Shown here piece after piece: positions 17,876 to 28,700 of a DNA stretch of 64,000 nucleotides. The DNA comes from Brucella gallinifaecis (GTDB lineage: Bacteria > Pseudomonadota > Alphaproteobacteria > Rhizobiales > Rhizobiaceae): the NCBI RefSeq assembly GCF_006476605.1, contig NZ_ML636800.1:62001-126000 (forward strand). Reading direction: 5' to 3'. Position 1 is the first letter of the stretch. Each line of letters starts with the position of its first letter. The translations under genes were made by a program, and so were the position numbers. The notes beneath the pieces were generated by a model, which saw nothing but the letters and a program-made list of their open reading frames with translations, was not told where the DNA came from and did not search any database.

Positions 17876-19297
17876 ATGAGCGAACGCAAGATATTTGCCG
17901 GTCCACGCATAAGACGTATCCGCAATGAGCGGGGGCTGACGCAGACCTCAATGGCTGAAGCGCTTGGAATTTCGCCCTCTTATCTCAATCTCATTGAGCG
18001 CAACCAGCGTCCGTTGACAGTGCAGCTGCTGTTGAAACTTGCCAGCGTTTACAAGCTCGATCTCGACAGCCTCCAGTCAGAAAGCGGCACGATGATTGCC
18101 GGTCTGAAAGAGGTCTTTTCCGATCCTTTGTTGACGGGGGAGCTGCCGGGCGATCAGGAGCTGGTGGAGATCGGTGAGGCCGCACCCAATGCAGCCAGCG
18201 GTATCGTCAAGCTTTACCGTGCCTATCGAGAGCAACAGCAGCGCCTTTCTGATCTGTCACAACTGCTTTCGCATGAGGGGAGCGATGCGCAGCTTTCTGC
18301 AACACGTTTGCCGCTTGATGAGGTGCATGATGTCATGGCACGGCGGCCCAATCATTATCCGCGTATCGAAGAAGAGGCGGAAAGCTTTTATGGCTTGCTC
18401 AAACCCGATGGTGACTTGCTGGGTGCGTTGAAAAACTGGCTTCAGCGCGAACATGGCATCACCGTGCGCACGCTGCCTGTTGCAACCATGCCAAACTGGC
18501 GCAGACGTTATGACCGTCATTCTCAGCGATTGTTTATTTCTGAACGATTATCGCCGTTTGATCAGTTGCAGGAAATTGCCATGGAAGCAGCGCTTATTCG
18601 CATGCAGGTGATGATCGGTGCTGAAACGGAAGGGTTGAAACTCTCCTCCAGTGAGGCCAGGCGCATCGCGCGTTTTGAACTGGCGCGTTATGCGGCACAG
18701 GCATTGATGATGCCCTATCGACAGTTTCGCGATGCGGCGGTGCGAATGCGCTATGATGTTGACGTGTTGCGTTCGCGCTTTGGCGTGTCGTTTCAGCAAG
18801 CGGCAAACCGGCTGACAACGCTGCAACGGCAGGGTAATGCAGCTTTAGCATTTTTTCTGATGGAAATCGATCATGCTGGCAATCGTTTGCGCATGGTGGG
18901 TGCTGAAGGTTTTCCGGTTCGTTTTGGTGGTCAATGCCCCAAATTGCCGGTCTATGCTGCTTTTACGCAGGCCGGGCAGGTGTTGGTCGAGCCTGTTGAA
19001 CTGCCCGATGGCTCCGCTTTCCTGACGATTGCACGAACGCTTGAAGGACCACAAGGCGCATTCAATGAACGCCCCCGGCGTACGGCTATTCTGCTTGGCT
19101 GTTCAATTGATGCCGGTGCCGAGACAATCTATGGCAGAGGTGATCATTCGCGTAACGAAATTGGTCTGGCCGAAATTGGTCCGGCGTGTCGGCTTTGCGA
19201 GCGGCAGGGCTGTATTACACGTGCGGAGCCGCCGCTTACTCGTCCGTTGGGACTAGATGAAATGGTGGCGGGATTGTCGGCTTTTGACTTTCAATAG
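17876..19297 (+). CDS. XRE-family regulator with DUF2083, ScfR/RamB-like
   Basis: A 473-residue regulator of short-chain fatty acid and acetate metabolism. The N-terminal Cro/C1 helix-turn-helix spans GLTQTSMAEALGISPSYLNLIERNQRP (about 19-45, interrupted here only by line), a middle region with the ImmA/IrrE-like segment EIAMEAALIRMQ follows, and the C-terminal DUF2083 domain ends with the Cys motif CRLCERQGC and RAEPPLTRP. Family members sense acyl-CoA. Start at MSERKIF after CGGGAGG. Divergent from aceA, its likely target, and probably autoregulated through the TGTAAA boxes. Confidence 0.9.
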   Translation: MSERKIFAGPRIRRIRNERGLTQTSMAEALGISPSYLNLIERNQRPLTVQLLLKLASVYKLDLDSLQSESGTMIAGLKEVFSDPLLTGELPGDQELVEIGEAAPNAASGIVKLYRAYREQQQRLSDLSQLLSHEGSDAQLSATRLPLDEVHDVMARRPNHYPRIEEEAESFYGLLKPDGDLLGALKNWLQREHGITVRTLPVATMPNWRRRYDRHSQRLFISERLSPFDQLQEIAMEAALIRMQVMIGAETEGLKLSSSEARRIARFELARYAAQALMMPYRQFRDAAVRMRYDVDVLRSRFGVSFQQAANRLTTLQRQGNAALAFFLMEIDHAGNRLRMVGAEGFPVRFGGQCPKLPVYAAFTQAGQVLVEPVELPDGSAFLTIARTLEGPQGAFNERPRRTAILLGCSIDAGAETIYGRGDHSRNEIGLAEIGPACRLCERQGCITRAEPPLTRPLGLDEMVAGLSAFDFQ

Positions 19298-19457
19298 TGC
19301 CTTGATATTTCAGCACCAGAGCACTTGGGTGGCATTTTTTATGTTTGTCTTGTCATCTACCGGTTGACGAATGCTGCGCAATCTAAAAAGGTGCAGCTGA
19401 AACAGTTTACCCACCCTTGAGCTGTACCGGAAAATATGGTGCAGAATGGAGCACGCG

Positions 19458-20558
19458 ATGAGGATGAAATCCTTTCTTCTGGCGACAACCATGGCGTCTT
19501 GCCTTGCAGTCGCTGCATTTCCCGCAAGCGCGCAGGAGCGGGTCGTCAATATTTATAACTGGTCGGATTACATCGACGATTCGATCCTTAAGGATTTCAC
19601 CAAGGAAACCGGCATCAAGGTCGTTTACGATGTTTACGATTCCAATGAAATTCTTGAAACCAAGCTTCTTGCCGGTGGCAGTGGTTACGATATTGTCGTG
19701 CCATCGGGTGAATTTCTTGGACGTCAGATTCCTGCGGGCGTGTTTCTGAAACTTGATAAGGACAAGTTGCCGAACCTCAAGAATATGTGGGACGAAATTT
19801 CAAATCGTGCTGCAATCTATGATCCGGGCAATGAATATTCCATCAACTATATGTGGGGAACGACCGGTATTGGCTATAATAAGGCCAAGATCAAGGAAGC
19901 ACTCGGAACCGACACGATCGATTCCTGGGACGTGCTATATAATCCTGAAATATCTGCAAAGCTGAAGGATTGCGGTATTTATCTTCTGGATACATCAAGT
20001 GAAATGCTGCGTCCGGCGCTGAATTATCTCGGCCTTGATCCAAATTCTCCATCGGCTGATGATATGGAAAAGGCGCAGGAGCTTTATCTGAAAATTCGTC
20101 CAAATATTCGCAAATTCCATTCATCAGAATATATCAATGCATTGGCCAATGGCGATATCTGCATGGCGGTTGGTTATTCGGGTGATATTTTCCAGGCGCG
20201 TGATCGTGCGGAAAAGGCCAATCAGGGCGTAGAGATTGGTTATTCGATTCCGAAAGAAGGCGCTTTGATGTGGTTTGATCAGATGGCGATCCCGGCTGAT
20301 TCAAAGCATGTGCCGGAAGCGCTTGAATTCATCAATTATATAATGCGCCCGGATGTTGCTGCCAAAGCATCGAATTTTGTCTTCTATGCCAATGGCAACA
20401 AGGCCTCGCAGGAATTCATCGACAAGGAAATTCTCGATGATCCTGAAATCTATCCAAGCGAAGAGGTTCTGGAAAAGCTTTTTGTGCCGACACCTTACGA
20501 TTCAAAAACGCAGCGTTATGTTACGCGTGCCTGGACCAAGATCGTCACAGGCCAGTAA
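19458..20558 (+). CDS. potF: polyamine ABC transporter substrate-binding protein, PotF-like
   Basis: A 366-residue periplasmic binding protein for putrescine or spermidine. A signal peptide ends near FPASAQE; the mature start VVNIYNWSDYID is the PotD/PotF hallmark (Trp and Ser-Asp contact the ligand). Further conserved segments are YDIVVPSGEFLG, YMWGTTGIGYN and GYSGDIFQA. The second ATG (MRMKSF) is preferred because GGAG lies 7 bp upstream. First gene of potFGHI, separated from potG by a perfect stem-loop, which usually lets the binding protein be made in excess. Confidence 0.93.
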   Translation: MRMKSFLLATTMASCLAVAAFPASAQERVVNIYNWSDYIDDSILKDFTKETGIKVVYDVYDSNEILETKLLAGGSGYDIVVPSGEFLGRQIPAGVFLKLDKDKLPNLKNMWDEISNRAAIYDPGNEYSINYMWGTTGIGYNKAKIKEALGTDTIDSWDVLYNPEISAKLKDCGIYLLDTSSEMLRPALNYLGLDPNSPSADDMEKAQELYLKIRPNIRKFHSSEYINALANGDICMAVGYSGDIFQARDRAEKANQGVEIGYSIPKEGALMWFDQMAIPADSKHVPEALEFINYIMRPDVAAKASNFVFYANGNKASQEFIDKEILDDPEIYPSEEVLEKLFVPTPYDSKTQRYVTRAWTKIVTGQ

Positions 20559-20618
20559 CAGACGGATAATAAGACGGTTTTGTTTGGCAGATCGGGAATG
20601 ATCGCGTCAAATTATGAA

Positions 20619-20650
20619 GAGCGGCTCACTGTGCATAAAGTGAGCCGCTC
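20619..20650 (+). terminator. stem-loop between potF and potG
   Basis: GAGCGGCTCACT and AGTGAGCCGCTC form a perfect 12-bp stem with an 8-nt loop. No T-run follows, so it is more likely an attenuator or mRNA-stabilising hairpin for the potF segment than a full terminator. Confidence 0.6.
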
Positions 20651-20734
20651 TGCGTCTTGTTCATGCATTTTATGCATCAATGGCAGGCTATGCCTGTAAA
20701 TGTCAGGTTCCTGATAAGTCGATAGGGGAACGGA

Positions 20735-21880
20735 ATGGAATCTTTTGGCAGTTTTCGCCGCAAATTCGCGCCCTGGAATGATCCGGCAGCGAAGCCTTAT
20801 ATTTCTTTTGAAAATGTGACGAAAATTTTCGGTGATTTTACTGCCGTTGATAGTCTGTCGCTTAATGTCTTCCATCGTGAGTTTTTCGCGCTGCTTGGCG
20901 CATCGGGATGTGGCAAGACTACGCTCATGCGCATGCTGGCGGGTTTTGAAGAGCCGACCTCCGGTCGCATCACGCTTGATGGGCAGGATATGCGCGGTAT
21001 TCCGCCCTATAAGCGTCCGGTGAACATGATGTTTCAGTCCTATGCGCTGTTTCCGCATATGAGCGTTGAAAAGAACATTGCCTTTGGTCTCAAACAGGAC
21101 GGCATGGCGAAGTCGGAAATTGATGCGCGCGTTGCTGAAATGCTTAAACTCGTAAAGCTTGAGCAATATGGCAAGCGCAAGCCGCATCAGCTTTCTGGTG
21201 GTCAGCGGCAGCGTGTGGCTTTGGCTCGTGCGGTGGCGAAGCGTCCCAAAGTATTGCTGCTTGATGAACCGCTTGGTGCGCTCGACAAGAAGCTGCGGGA
21301 AGAAACCCAGTTTGAGCTTATGGATTTGCAAGTCAAGCTTGGTTTGACCTTTATGGTTGTCACGCATGATCAGGAAGAAGCCATGACCATGTCGGATCGT
21401 CTTGCCGTCATGGATAAGGGCCGCATCATGCAGGTTGCAACTCCTGCAGAAGTTTATGAAGCGCCGCGTTCAAAATTCGTGGCTGACTTTATCGGCAATG
21501 TTAATATCATTGAAGGTGAAGTGGTGAAGGCTGCGAATGGTGAGGCCGAAATCGCCACAGAAAAATTTGGGTTCCACATTCAAACCGAAACACGCGAGCA
21601 GCTTTTTGCTGGCCAAAAGGTCTGGTATGCGGTGCGTCCTGAAAAAACTCGCATTACACGTGAAAAACCGGAAGAAACATCCGTTAATGCGATTGAAGGA
21701 GAGCTTTGGGATATCGCCTATTTTGGCGATATGACGGTTTTCCATGTGCGTCTTGATAATGGCCGCACCATCAAGGCTGCAAGTTTGAATGCCGTGCGCA
21801 AGACCGAAAATCCGCTGACTTATGATGAGCGTGTATGGGTTTCATTTGATACCGATGCCGGTCTGGTGCTGACTGCTTAA
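20735..21880 (+). CDS. potG: polyamine ABC transporter ATP-binding protein
   Basis: A 381-residue ATPase energising polyamine import. The nucleotide-binding domain shows Walker A GASGCGKTT (about 54-62), the Q-loop MMFQSYALFPH, the signature LSGGQRQR, Walker B VLLLDEPLGALD and the switch His in THDQEEA. The C-terminal third is a TOBE-type regulatory domain. AGGGGAACGG precedes the ATG. The permease gene potH follows after 13 bp. The N-terminal extension FGSFRRKFAPWNDPAAKPY fits PotG rather than PotA. Confidence 0.94.
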   Translation: MESFGSFRRKFAPWNDPAAKPYISFENVTKIFGDFTAVDSLSLNVFHREFFALLGASGCGKTTLMRMLAGFEEPTSGRITLDGQDMRGIPPYKRPVNMMFQSYALFPHMSVEKNIAFGLKQDGMAKSEIDARVAEMLKLVKLEQYGKRKPHQLSGGQRQRVALARAVAKRPKVLLLDEPLGALDKKLREETQFELMDLQVKLGLTFMVVTHDQEEAMTMSDRLAVMDKGRIMQVATPAEVYEAPRSKFVADFIGNVNIIEGEVVKAANGEAEIATEKFGFHIQTETREQLFAGQKVWYAVRPEKTRITREKPEETSVNAIEGELWDIAYFGDMTVFHVRLDNGRTIKAASLNAVRKTENPLTYDERVWVSFDTDAGLVLTA

Positions 21881-21893
21881 GGAGGGGAAGCAA

Positions 21894-22805
21894 ATGCAAA
21901 AGCTGATTGCTTCCATAACCAGCCGTCTTGTGATCGCAGTGCCTTATCTTTGGCTGCTGATTTTCTTTCTGGTTCCATTCTTCATCGTTTTCAAGATTTC
22001 CTTGTCTGAAGTGACGATGGCAATCCCGCCTTATCAGCCGGTTATTGATCTCACACAGGGCTTTGGTCTTGCATGGGAACGTGTGAAGCAGCTGTCTGTC
22101 GACAATTATCTTTGGCTGATAGATGACCCGCTTTATATAAAAGCATATCTATCCAGTGTTCGGATCGCGGCCATATCGACATTGCTGGCATTGTTGCTCG
22201 GTTATCCTATGGCTTATGGTATGGCGCGTGCGCCGCAAAGCCTGCGGCCGACCTTGCTGATGCTGGTTATTCTGCCGTTCTGGACGTCGTTTCTTATCCG
22301 TGTCTATGCGTGGATCGGTATTCTGAAGCCGGAAGGCCTGCTCAACCAGTTCCTGATGTGGCTCAATGTCATTGATACGCCGCTTAATATTCTGAACACG
22401 GATACGGCAATCTTCATTGGTATTGTTTACTCCTATCTGCCGTTCATGGTTTTGCCGATCTATTCGTCGCTTGAAAAAATGGACTATTCATTGATCGAAG
22501 CGGCACAGGATCTTGGCTGCACAGCATTTTCAGCATTCTGGAAGATCACTTTCCCATTGTCACTTGCGGGTGTTGTTGCAGGTTGCTTCCTTGTGTTCAT
22601 CCCGGCAGTTGGGGAGTTTGTGATCCCTGATCTTCTTGGTGGATCGCAGACGCTGATGATCGGTAAAACCATCTGGAGCGAGTTCTTCTCCAATCGCGAC
22701 TGGCCGGTTTCGTCGGCAGTAGCAGTGGTTCTGTTGCTTTTGCTTATCGTACCGATTGTGATTTTCCAGCAGGTGCAGGCACGCCAGCAGGAGAAGGGGA
22801 AATAA
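21894..22805 (+). CDS. potH: polyamine ABC transporter permease
   Basis: A 303-residue inner-membrane permease with six predicted helices and the cytoplasmic EAA loop EAAQDLGCTAFSAFWKIT that docks the ATPase. LPFWTSFLIRVYAWIGIL is typical of PotH/PotB. GGAGGGGAAG precedes the ATG. It is followed immediately (1 bp) by potI. Confidence 0.93.
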   Translation: MQKLIASITSRLVIAVPYLWLLIFFLVPFFIVFKISLSEVTMAIPPYQPVIDLTQGFGLAWERVKQLSVDNYLWLIDDPLYIKAYLSSVRIAAISTLLALLLGYPMAYGMARAPQSLRPTLLMLVILPFWTSFLIRVYAWIGILKPEGLLNQFLMWLNVIDTPLNILNTDTAIFIGIVYSYLPFMVLPIYSSLEKMDYSLIEAAQDLGCTAFSAFWKITFPLSLAGVVAGCFLVFIPAVGEFVIPDLLGGSQTLMIGKTIWSEFFSNRDWPVSSAVAVVLLLLLIVPIVIFQQVQARQQEKGK

Positions 22806-22806
22806 G

Positions 22807-23628
22807 ATGAACAACAGTTGGTCCCGCTTTAATATTGCCTCAGTCGCACTCGGTTTTGCCTTTCTTTATTTGCCGATTGTTCTGCTGGTTATTTATTCAT
22901 TCAATGAATCCCGCCTTGTAACTGTCTGGGCGGGGTTTTCGACCAAATGGTATGTTGAACTTTTCCGTAATCAGGCCTTGATGGATGCGGCATGGGTCAC
23001 ATTGCGCGTCGGACTTTTGTCGGCCACGATTGCAACTGTGCTTGGCACATTGGCAGCGCTTGCGCTGACCCGTTATACGCGGTTTCGTGGGCGCATCCTG
23101 TTTTCAGGCATGGTCTATGCGCCGCTGGTCATGCCGGATGTCATTACCGGTCTATCGCTGCTGCTATTATTTGTGGCGATGAATTTTGACCGCGGGTTCT
23201 GGACCGTAACGCTTGCGCATATTACCTTCTCAATGTGCTTTGTGGCGGTGGTTGTGCAGTCACGTCTGTTAAGCTTTGATCGTTCGCTGGAAGAGGCGGC
23301 GATGGATCTTGGTGCTCCACCTGTTACGACCTTTATGAAAATTACCCTGCCGGTCATCCTGCCTGCCGTCGTTTCAGGCTGGATGTTGGCATTCACGCTT
23401 TCACTTGATGATCTGGTTATCGCAAGCTTTACGTCGGGCCCGGGAGCAACCACACTGCCAATGAAGATTTATTCGCAGGTGCGGCTGGGTGTGACACCAG
23501 AAATCAATGCGGTCTGTACCATTTTGATTGCACTGGTGACGACGGGAGTCATCATTGCCTCAATCGTAAACAAGCGCCGTGAAGTACAGCGCCGCCGTGA
23601 TGAACAGGCGACATTCCGCATCGGTTGA
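22807..23628 (+). CDS. potI: polyamine ABC transporter permease
   Basis: A 273-residue second permease of the PotFGHI importer, with YLPIVLLVIYSFNES at the start and the EAA loop EEAAMDLGAPPVTTFMKIT; SLDDLVIASFTSGPG is a conserved PotI/PotC segment. AGGAGAAGGGG lies just upstream, within the end of potH. The following hairpin (23644-23669) ends the operon and overlaps the last codons of the convergent asmA gene. Confidence 0.93.
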   Translation: MNNSWSRFNIASVALGFAFLYLPIVLLVIYSFNESRLVTVWAGFSTKWYVELFRNQALMDAAWVTLRVGLLSATIATVLGTLAALALTRYTRFRGRILFSGMVYAPLVMPDVITGLSLLLLFVAMNFDRGFWTVTLAHITFSMCFVAVVVQSRLLSFDRSLEEAAMDLGAPPVTTFMKITLPVILPAVVSGWMLAFTLSLDDLVIASFTSGPGATTLPMKIYSQVRLGVTPEINAVCTILIALVTTGVIIASIVNKRREVQRRRDEQATFRIG

Positions 23629-23643
23629 TTTTTATCAAATGAC

Positions 23644-23669
23644 AAATGGGGCAGGTTATTGCCCCATTT
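23644..23669. terminator. hairpin shared by the pot operon and asmA ends
   Basis: AAATGGGGC and GCCCCATTT pair over 9 bp around an 8-nt loop. The 3' arm also encodes the last residues and stop of the convergent AsmA protein, so one element serves both directions. The T-run is short. Confidence 0.6.
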
Positions 23670-25599
23670 CAATGCCTGCCGTTGATGGGGAGATGAATGG
23701 CCGGTCCCATGAGCCGCCAACAAAGAAATGCAATGGTGGTTTTATTGGCGCTGTCTGGACCTGTTCGCCATCTGTGTTTTCCTGCTGTTGCGGCAATTGA
23801 CTATCAGGAAAGATAACCTCGCCGCTCAGTGCCAGACTGCGATCGACGAATGGCACGATGCCAGCAAGCTTGAGTGTGCCTTGTGCCGTGACCAATGTTG
23901 CGTTTTCCAGCGATGCAACACCATCCGAAAGGTTTGCTTTCAGATCAAGACGATTAAAAGCTAGAGAAACATTTTCCTGTCGTGCAAGGGCAAAAAAGCC
24001 CTGACTTTGCGCTTTGGAGAGAAAATCCTGAACTGAAAAGCCCTGCATCTGACCATTGTTCAACTGCACAGAAACATTACCCTGAGCATTGTCCAGCAAG
24101 CCCGACCAGCGATTGGCCGGGCCCTTCATAAACAGTGAAACATTGCCCTTCCCATTGATGAAAGGCTTGTCAAAACCAAGTGCTGCAAAGAGCTGCGAGC
24201 TATCGATGTCGGAAGCGTTGAATCGCAATTCTCCACTTGCCGTTTTGAGATCGCGTACGATCTGGAGATTGGCCTGAAGGATACCATTAAATGCCTTGGC
24301 ATCACCAATATCGAACATTGCACGGCCACCTCTGATCTGCACTGCCGCAGCTACGCCAGCCATTGATACGGGGCCGGCAGTTGCAGTTTGTGCGGAAAGG
24401 CGCAGATCCAGTTCGGAGCGATTGATGAAGCTGGTATTGATTATGTCACGTTCATTCAGATCCCGTTCGCTTGGTGAACGCGGCTGGTTTTCGGGTAAAG
24501 GAACGAAGATCGAAAAAAGGCGGCGCAGGTCCAGCTTTTCAAAGGCCAGTGTTCCGGTGATTGTCGGCGTATCCTGTTCAAAGCCAACCTCGATAACACC
24601 TTTTGCCGGGCTTTCATCCGTTGTCATTTCGACATTATCGAACTTAAGGCGATGGGCGGTTGAAGTGATTGTTGAATTGAGTGAAAAACTGCCAATTTCT
24701 GTGCTGCCTGCGACGGGCGGTAGAGCGAACCAGCGCAGCGTATTGCTTAAGGAAGGCATTTTGACGCTTAAGGCGCCTTCAAAGAAACGATTATTGGAAA
24801 TGTTGGCCTTGCCTTCGAATGTGATGTTCAAAGGCGTTGACAAGAAGCTTGCATTTACATCGGATGTGCCGCCAGCCAGCAGTGGCAATGCCTGTGCGGC
24901 TGTCAGGTTGAATTGGGTATTTTCACCACGCCATAATGCATTGCCGCGAAGTGTTGCAGCACTTGATGTGCGCGGCCATTCAAGGGTGGCATTGAGCTTT
25001 GTGATCTGCTGTTCTTCTTTTCGTGCAGGCTGTTGCTTTTCCGGGTAGAACGAAATCGTGCCATCACGGATGACAACACGTCCGAAAGGCTGGGAAGCCT
25101 GCTGGGTGGCAATAGTTTTGTTGTCTGCACCATTTTGCTGCAAACTGCGCTGGGCGCGTATTGCTGTGCCCAGTCGACCATTCGAATTTGCGATTGCATT
25201 CAGAAGTTCTTCAAAATTATCGACCGGGCCGCCAATATTGAAATGCGGCCTGACAATCTGGGTCTCGGAGAATGACAGCCTTCCCATGATAGCATCAAGC
25301 GGCGAAAGCTCGATTTCAATGCGGTCGGCACTCATAAAGGGTTTGCTGCTCTGGTCGGACATTTTGCTCAGTGTGACGCCGTCAAGCGAAGCACGCAAAA
25401 CCGGGAATACGCGCAGCCGTGGTGCTTCGCGCAACTCAACACTATAGCCTGTCCATGCACTGATCTCCTGCGCAACACGAATACGGATAGCGTCAGTGGA
25501 GACGATGAAAGGTATGATCGCAAGCAGGGTTGCGATCGCCGCAGCACCCAGAATAACGAGCGCGATAATAAGGCGCATAAATCGAGGCCAGCGCATCAA
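23656..25599 (-). CDS. AsmA-family protein
   Basis: A 647-residue envelope protein. One N-terminal membrane helix (about 9-31, LIIALVILGAAAIATLLAI) anchors a large beta-rich periplasmic part. The AsmA signature is seen in DAIRIRVAQEISAWTGYSV at the start and in the C-terminal block with FNRLDLKANLSDGVASLENATL and GEVIFPDSQLP. AsmA-type proteins are bridge-like proteins implicated in phospholipid transport and outer-membrane homeostasis. It follows pdhS by 159 bp on the same strand. Its stop codon lies in a shared terminator hairpin. Confidence 0.88.
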   Translation of the reverse strand: MMRWPRFMRLIIALVILGAAAIATLLAIIPFIVSTDAIRIRVAQEISAWTGYSVELREAPRLRVFPVLRASLDGVTLSKMSDQSSKPFMSADRIEIELSPLDAIMGRLSFSETQIVRPHFNIGGPVDNFEELLNAIANSNGRLGTAIRAQRSLQQNGADNKTIATQQASQPFGRVVIRDGTISFYPEKQQPARKEEQQITKLNATLEWPRTSSAATLRGNALWRGENTQFNLTAAQALPLLAGGTSDVNASFLSTPLNITFEGKANISNNRFFEGALSVKMPSLSNTLRWFALPPVAGSTEIGSFSLNSTITSTAHRLKFDNVEMTTDESPAKGVIEVGFEQDTPTITGTLAFEKLDLRRLFSIFVPLPENQPRSPSERDLNERDIINTSFINRSELDLRLSAQTATAGPVSMAGVAAAVQIRGGRAMFDIGDAKAFNGILQANLQIVRDLKTASGELRFNASDIDSSQLFAALGFDKPFINGKGNVSLFMKGPANRWSGLLDNAQGNVSVQLNNGQMQGFSVQDFLSKAQSQGFFALARQENVSLAFNRLDLKANLSDGVASLENATLVTAQGTLKLAGIVPFVDRSLALSGEVIFPDSQLPQQQENTDGEQVQTAPIKPPLHFFVGGSWDRPFISPSTAGIEMGQ

Positions 25600-25758
25600 T
25601 CATCCTATCAGTGAAACATATTGCATAATTTAGCTTAGCACTTTGGCAAAGCAAAGCCACCTATGCTGATTCCTGCATAGGATTAAATGAGATTTTCCTG
25701 CTGATAGATGCTGGCATTTTGTCTGGGCTTTAAATCTTGTCCAGATCATTATGCCAGA

Positions 25759-28700
25759 TCATTGAGCAAGAACACGTGTGGGTGGAAAAATGATTTCCAC
25801 GACAGTGCCCTGACCCGGGGTAGAGTCAATTGCAAATTGTGCACGATTGGCCTCGACCATCGCCTTGGTCAGAGGCAGACCAAGGCCGGTACCTTCATTG
25901 CGCCAGTCTTTTGCACTTTCGGCCTGACGGCGTTGCAATGTGTTGACCTGACGGAATGGTTTAAGCGCCTGTTCGATTTCTGCCTTGGTCATGCCAATAC
26001 CCGTATCGCGCACACGCATCACGACATCGCCATTCAACTCGTAATTGGTTGAAACAATGACCTGTCCACCTGTCGCCGTAAAACGCACGGCATTGGAGAG
26101 AAGATTGAGAGCGACCTGTTTGATCGACCGGGCATCGGCAACAATATCCGGCAGGTTTGACTGGAAGCTTGAGCGGATAATGATGCGTTCGCGATTGGCC
26201 TGTGGCTGCATCAAAGCGATGGCTTCGTCAATTGCATCATTGAGTGAAACCGCTTCGAATTGCATATCAAGCGCACCAGCTTCAATCTTGGAAATGTCGA
26301 GCAGATCATTGACCAGTGCCAGCACATGATTGCCTGAACGGTTGATGTCGCGCAGATAGTCGCGATAACGCTCATTACCGATTGGGCCGAATTTTTCATC
26401 AGACATCAGTTCGGAAAAACCAATGATTGCGTTCAGTGGGGTACGAATTTCATGGCTTATGCGTGCAAGGAATTCTGTTTTTTGACTGGATGCCCGCTCG
26501 GCCTCACGACGCGCATTGGTCAGCTCTTCCTCGGTGCGTTTCCACTGGGTTATATCACGCAAAACGGCGCAATATCCATTTGTATGAGGGAGCTTTCCCA
26601 TAGTCATGAAGAGCGGAATAAGTCCGCCCTGTGCTTCGCGGCCAATCACCTCGCGCCCATCATTGAGGACACTGAGCACGCCATTATCGGAAAGACTATG
26701 GAGATAGTCCATTGCCGCCCGCTGGCTTTCGATCGCAAACAGCATTGAGAAGAACTTGCCTTTTGTCTCAGCCTGATCATAACCAAAGAGAGCTGCCGCA
26801 GAATGGTTCATCGAACGCATTCGCCCTTCAGGATCAATCAGAACCACACCATCCGTGGCTGTATCAAGAATGGTCTTGAGTTCTTCTATATGCCCCTGGA
26901 GAGCCTGGGTTTCCTGGCTGGTCGTATTTTCAACCTCTGATAATGCCGGGTTATTTGCCCGTGGCAAAAGGCTGAGCATCAAGGCGCGGCCATTACGCCA
27001 GTTAATGGCATTCAAATGCGCTTCTACCGGTTCTTCACTGCCATTTGCATGGCGCAGAACCATACTCTCAGATTTGTCGCCGTCATCAATGTTACTGTTA
27101 AACAGTGCAGCAATGCCGCCAGCTTCCTGAATTTCTGGCAGTGCGCGATAACCTGTCCGGTCTAGAAGAGCCTGATTGATATAATGAATCACATCACCAG
27201 AATGAATGATGACAGGAATGGGCAGACTGGCGAGAAGGGCTGTTTCGTCAGTGTGTTGTTTTTGGGCCGATCCTGCATCTTTTATTGCATGCTCATCGGA
27301 TGATGGTGCCTCAGACACAAGGGTTACATGTTCGATGCGCTCTGCCGTCGGTTTTGGATGGCTGACGTCCTCTACCGAAGCTTCGTTTTCCTGATGCGCA
27401 TTGGCAAGCCCCTGTTTGCGCAGACGATCTGCGATTTCGCGAAACGCATTGCGTTCTGTGGCGGTTAAGCCACCTTCCGGCCGGTGCTCTTTTTTATGCT
27501 GCTTTGCGTGATCAGCTTCTACTTTTCCGCGAGCGGCTGCATTGAGCAACTCGATAACCTTGTCAGATTCACGACGGCCCGGATTAGGGGTCAGTTCAAA
27601 CGGAAGTGTAGGTGAGTCTGTCTCATTACGCCTTGCTTCGGGGTGGTCATCATTGGCAATTTCTTCTGATAGAGCCAGAATGTCGTCATCATCATCGGCG
27701 CTCAGCATTTCCTGGACAGTCGGCGCCGCTTCACGCTTCAAGGGTTGACCACCTGCAAGCACCATGCCGATTGCCTCAGGGTCGTCTTCTGCATCCTGTG
27801 GTCGAACGAGGCCAAAACCGCGAAAACCAACGAACTCACGATTGCGCGAGTAAACGGGCAATGCGGCAAGCTCGACCGGCACGCGCAAGCTGGTTCCTTC
27901 AACCGGCCATAATAGTTTCTTACCAGACCATGTGCTGCGCTGTTCCAGAAGTTCAGCAATGTCACCAGATGCGTCGAAACCAAAAACATTGGCGACTTCT
28001 GTAAAGCGCCTGCCAATAATATCTGCCGCATTGGGGCCAATGATATTGCCCAGTTCCGGTGATACTTCTGTAAACATCCCAGCAGCATCAATTTTCCAGA
28101 TGAAACGGGCAGGTGCACCCGTAGGGTCAAAAACAAAGTTTTTGGGAGTAACGGGCGCATTATCCTGTATGACTGCCGCCAAAGCTGGCGCAGATGCCGG
28201 CGTTTTCGTGTCTACAGGCGTGAGCGTTTCTTCAAGAATGCAAATCAAATATATGGCTGGATTATCCGTAAGCCGGGTAATTGCTCCAGGTACCGATTTT
28301 TTACCGGCGCGAATGCGGCGTTTCACGATGCGCTCGGGTGCGTCATGCGTTTCGATGATCAGATCTTCAAGGGTTGAAAGAGCAATATCGAGCATCGCAA
28401 AGCGTTTGCTTGCAGAAATCATCTGGGTTTTGGCATCAAGCATGGCAATATGCGTTGTTTCACTGCCAAAGCCAGCAATAATAGCTTCAGGGGGAGATGC
28501 CTCTTTCTCCGATGCAAGCAATAGTGCTTCGACGCCATCAGGCATGGTAATGCTCGAAACATGAAGACGTACGAGTTCGGAACGAAGTCCTGCATTCAGG
28601 CGCACTGATACAATACGCGAGGCACCATTTATCTCGGTGCTGGAATCTGTGATCTGACGACGCATTGTAACGGGCAGTTCAAGTTCACTGCCAATAATAT

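Noticed and set aside
20612-21367. 251-codon minus-strand frame opposite potG
   Set aside because: Shadow of the ATPase gene; composition and lack of motifs argue against a real gene.
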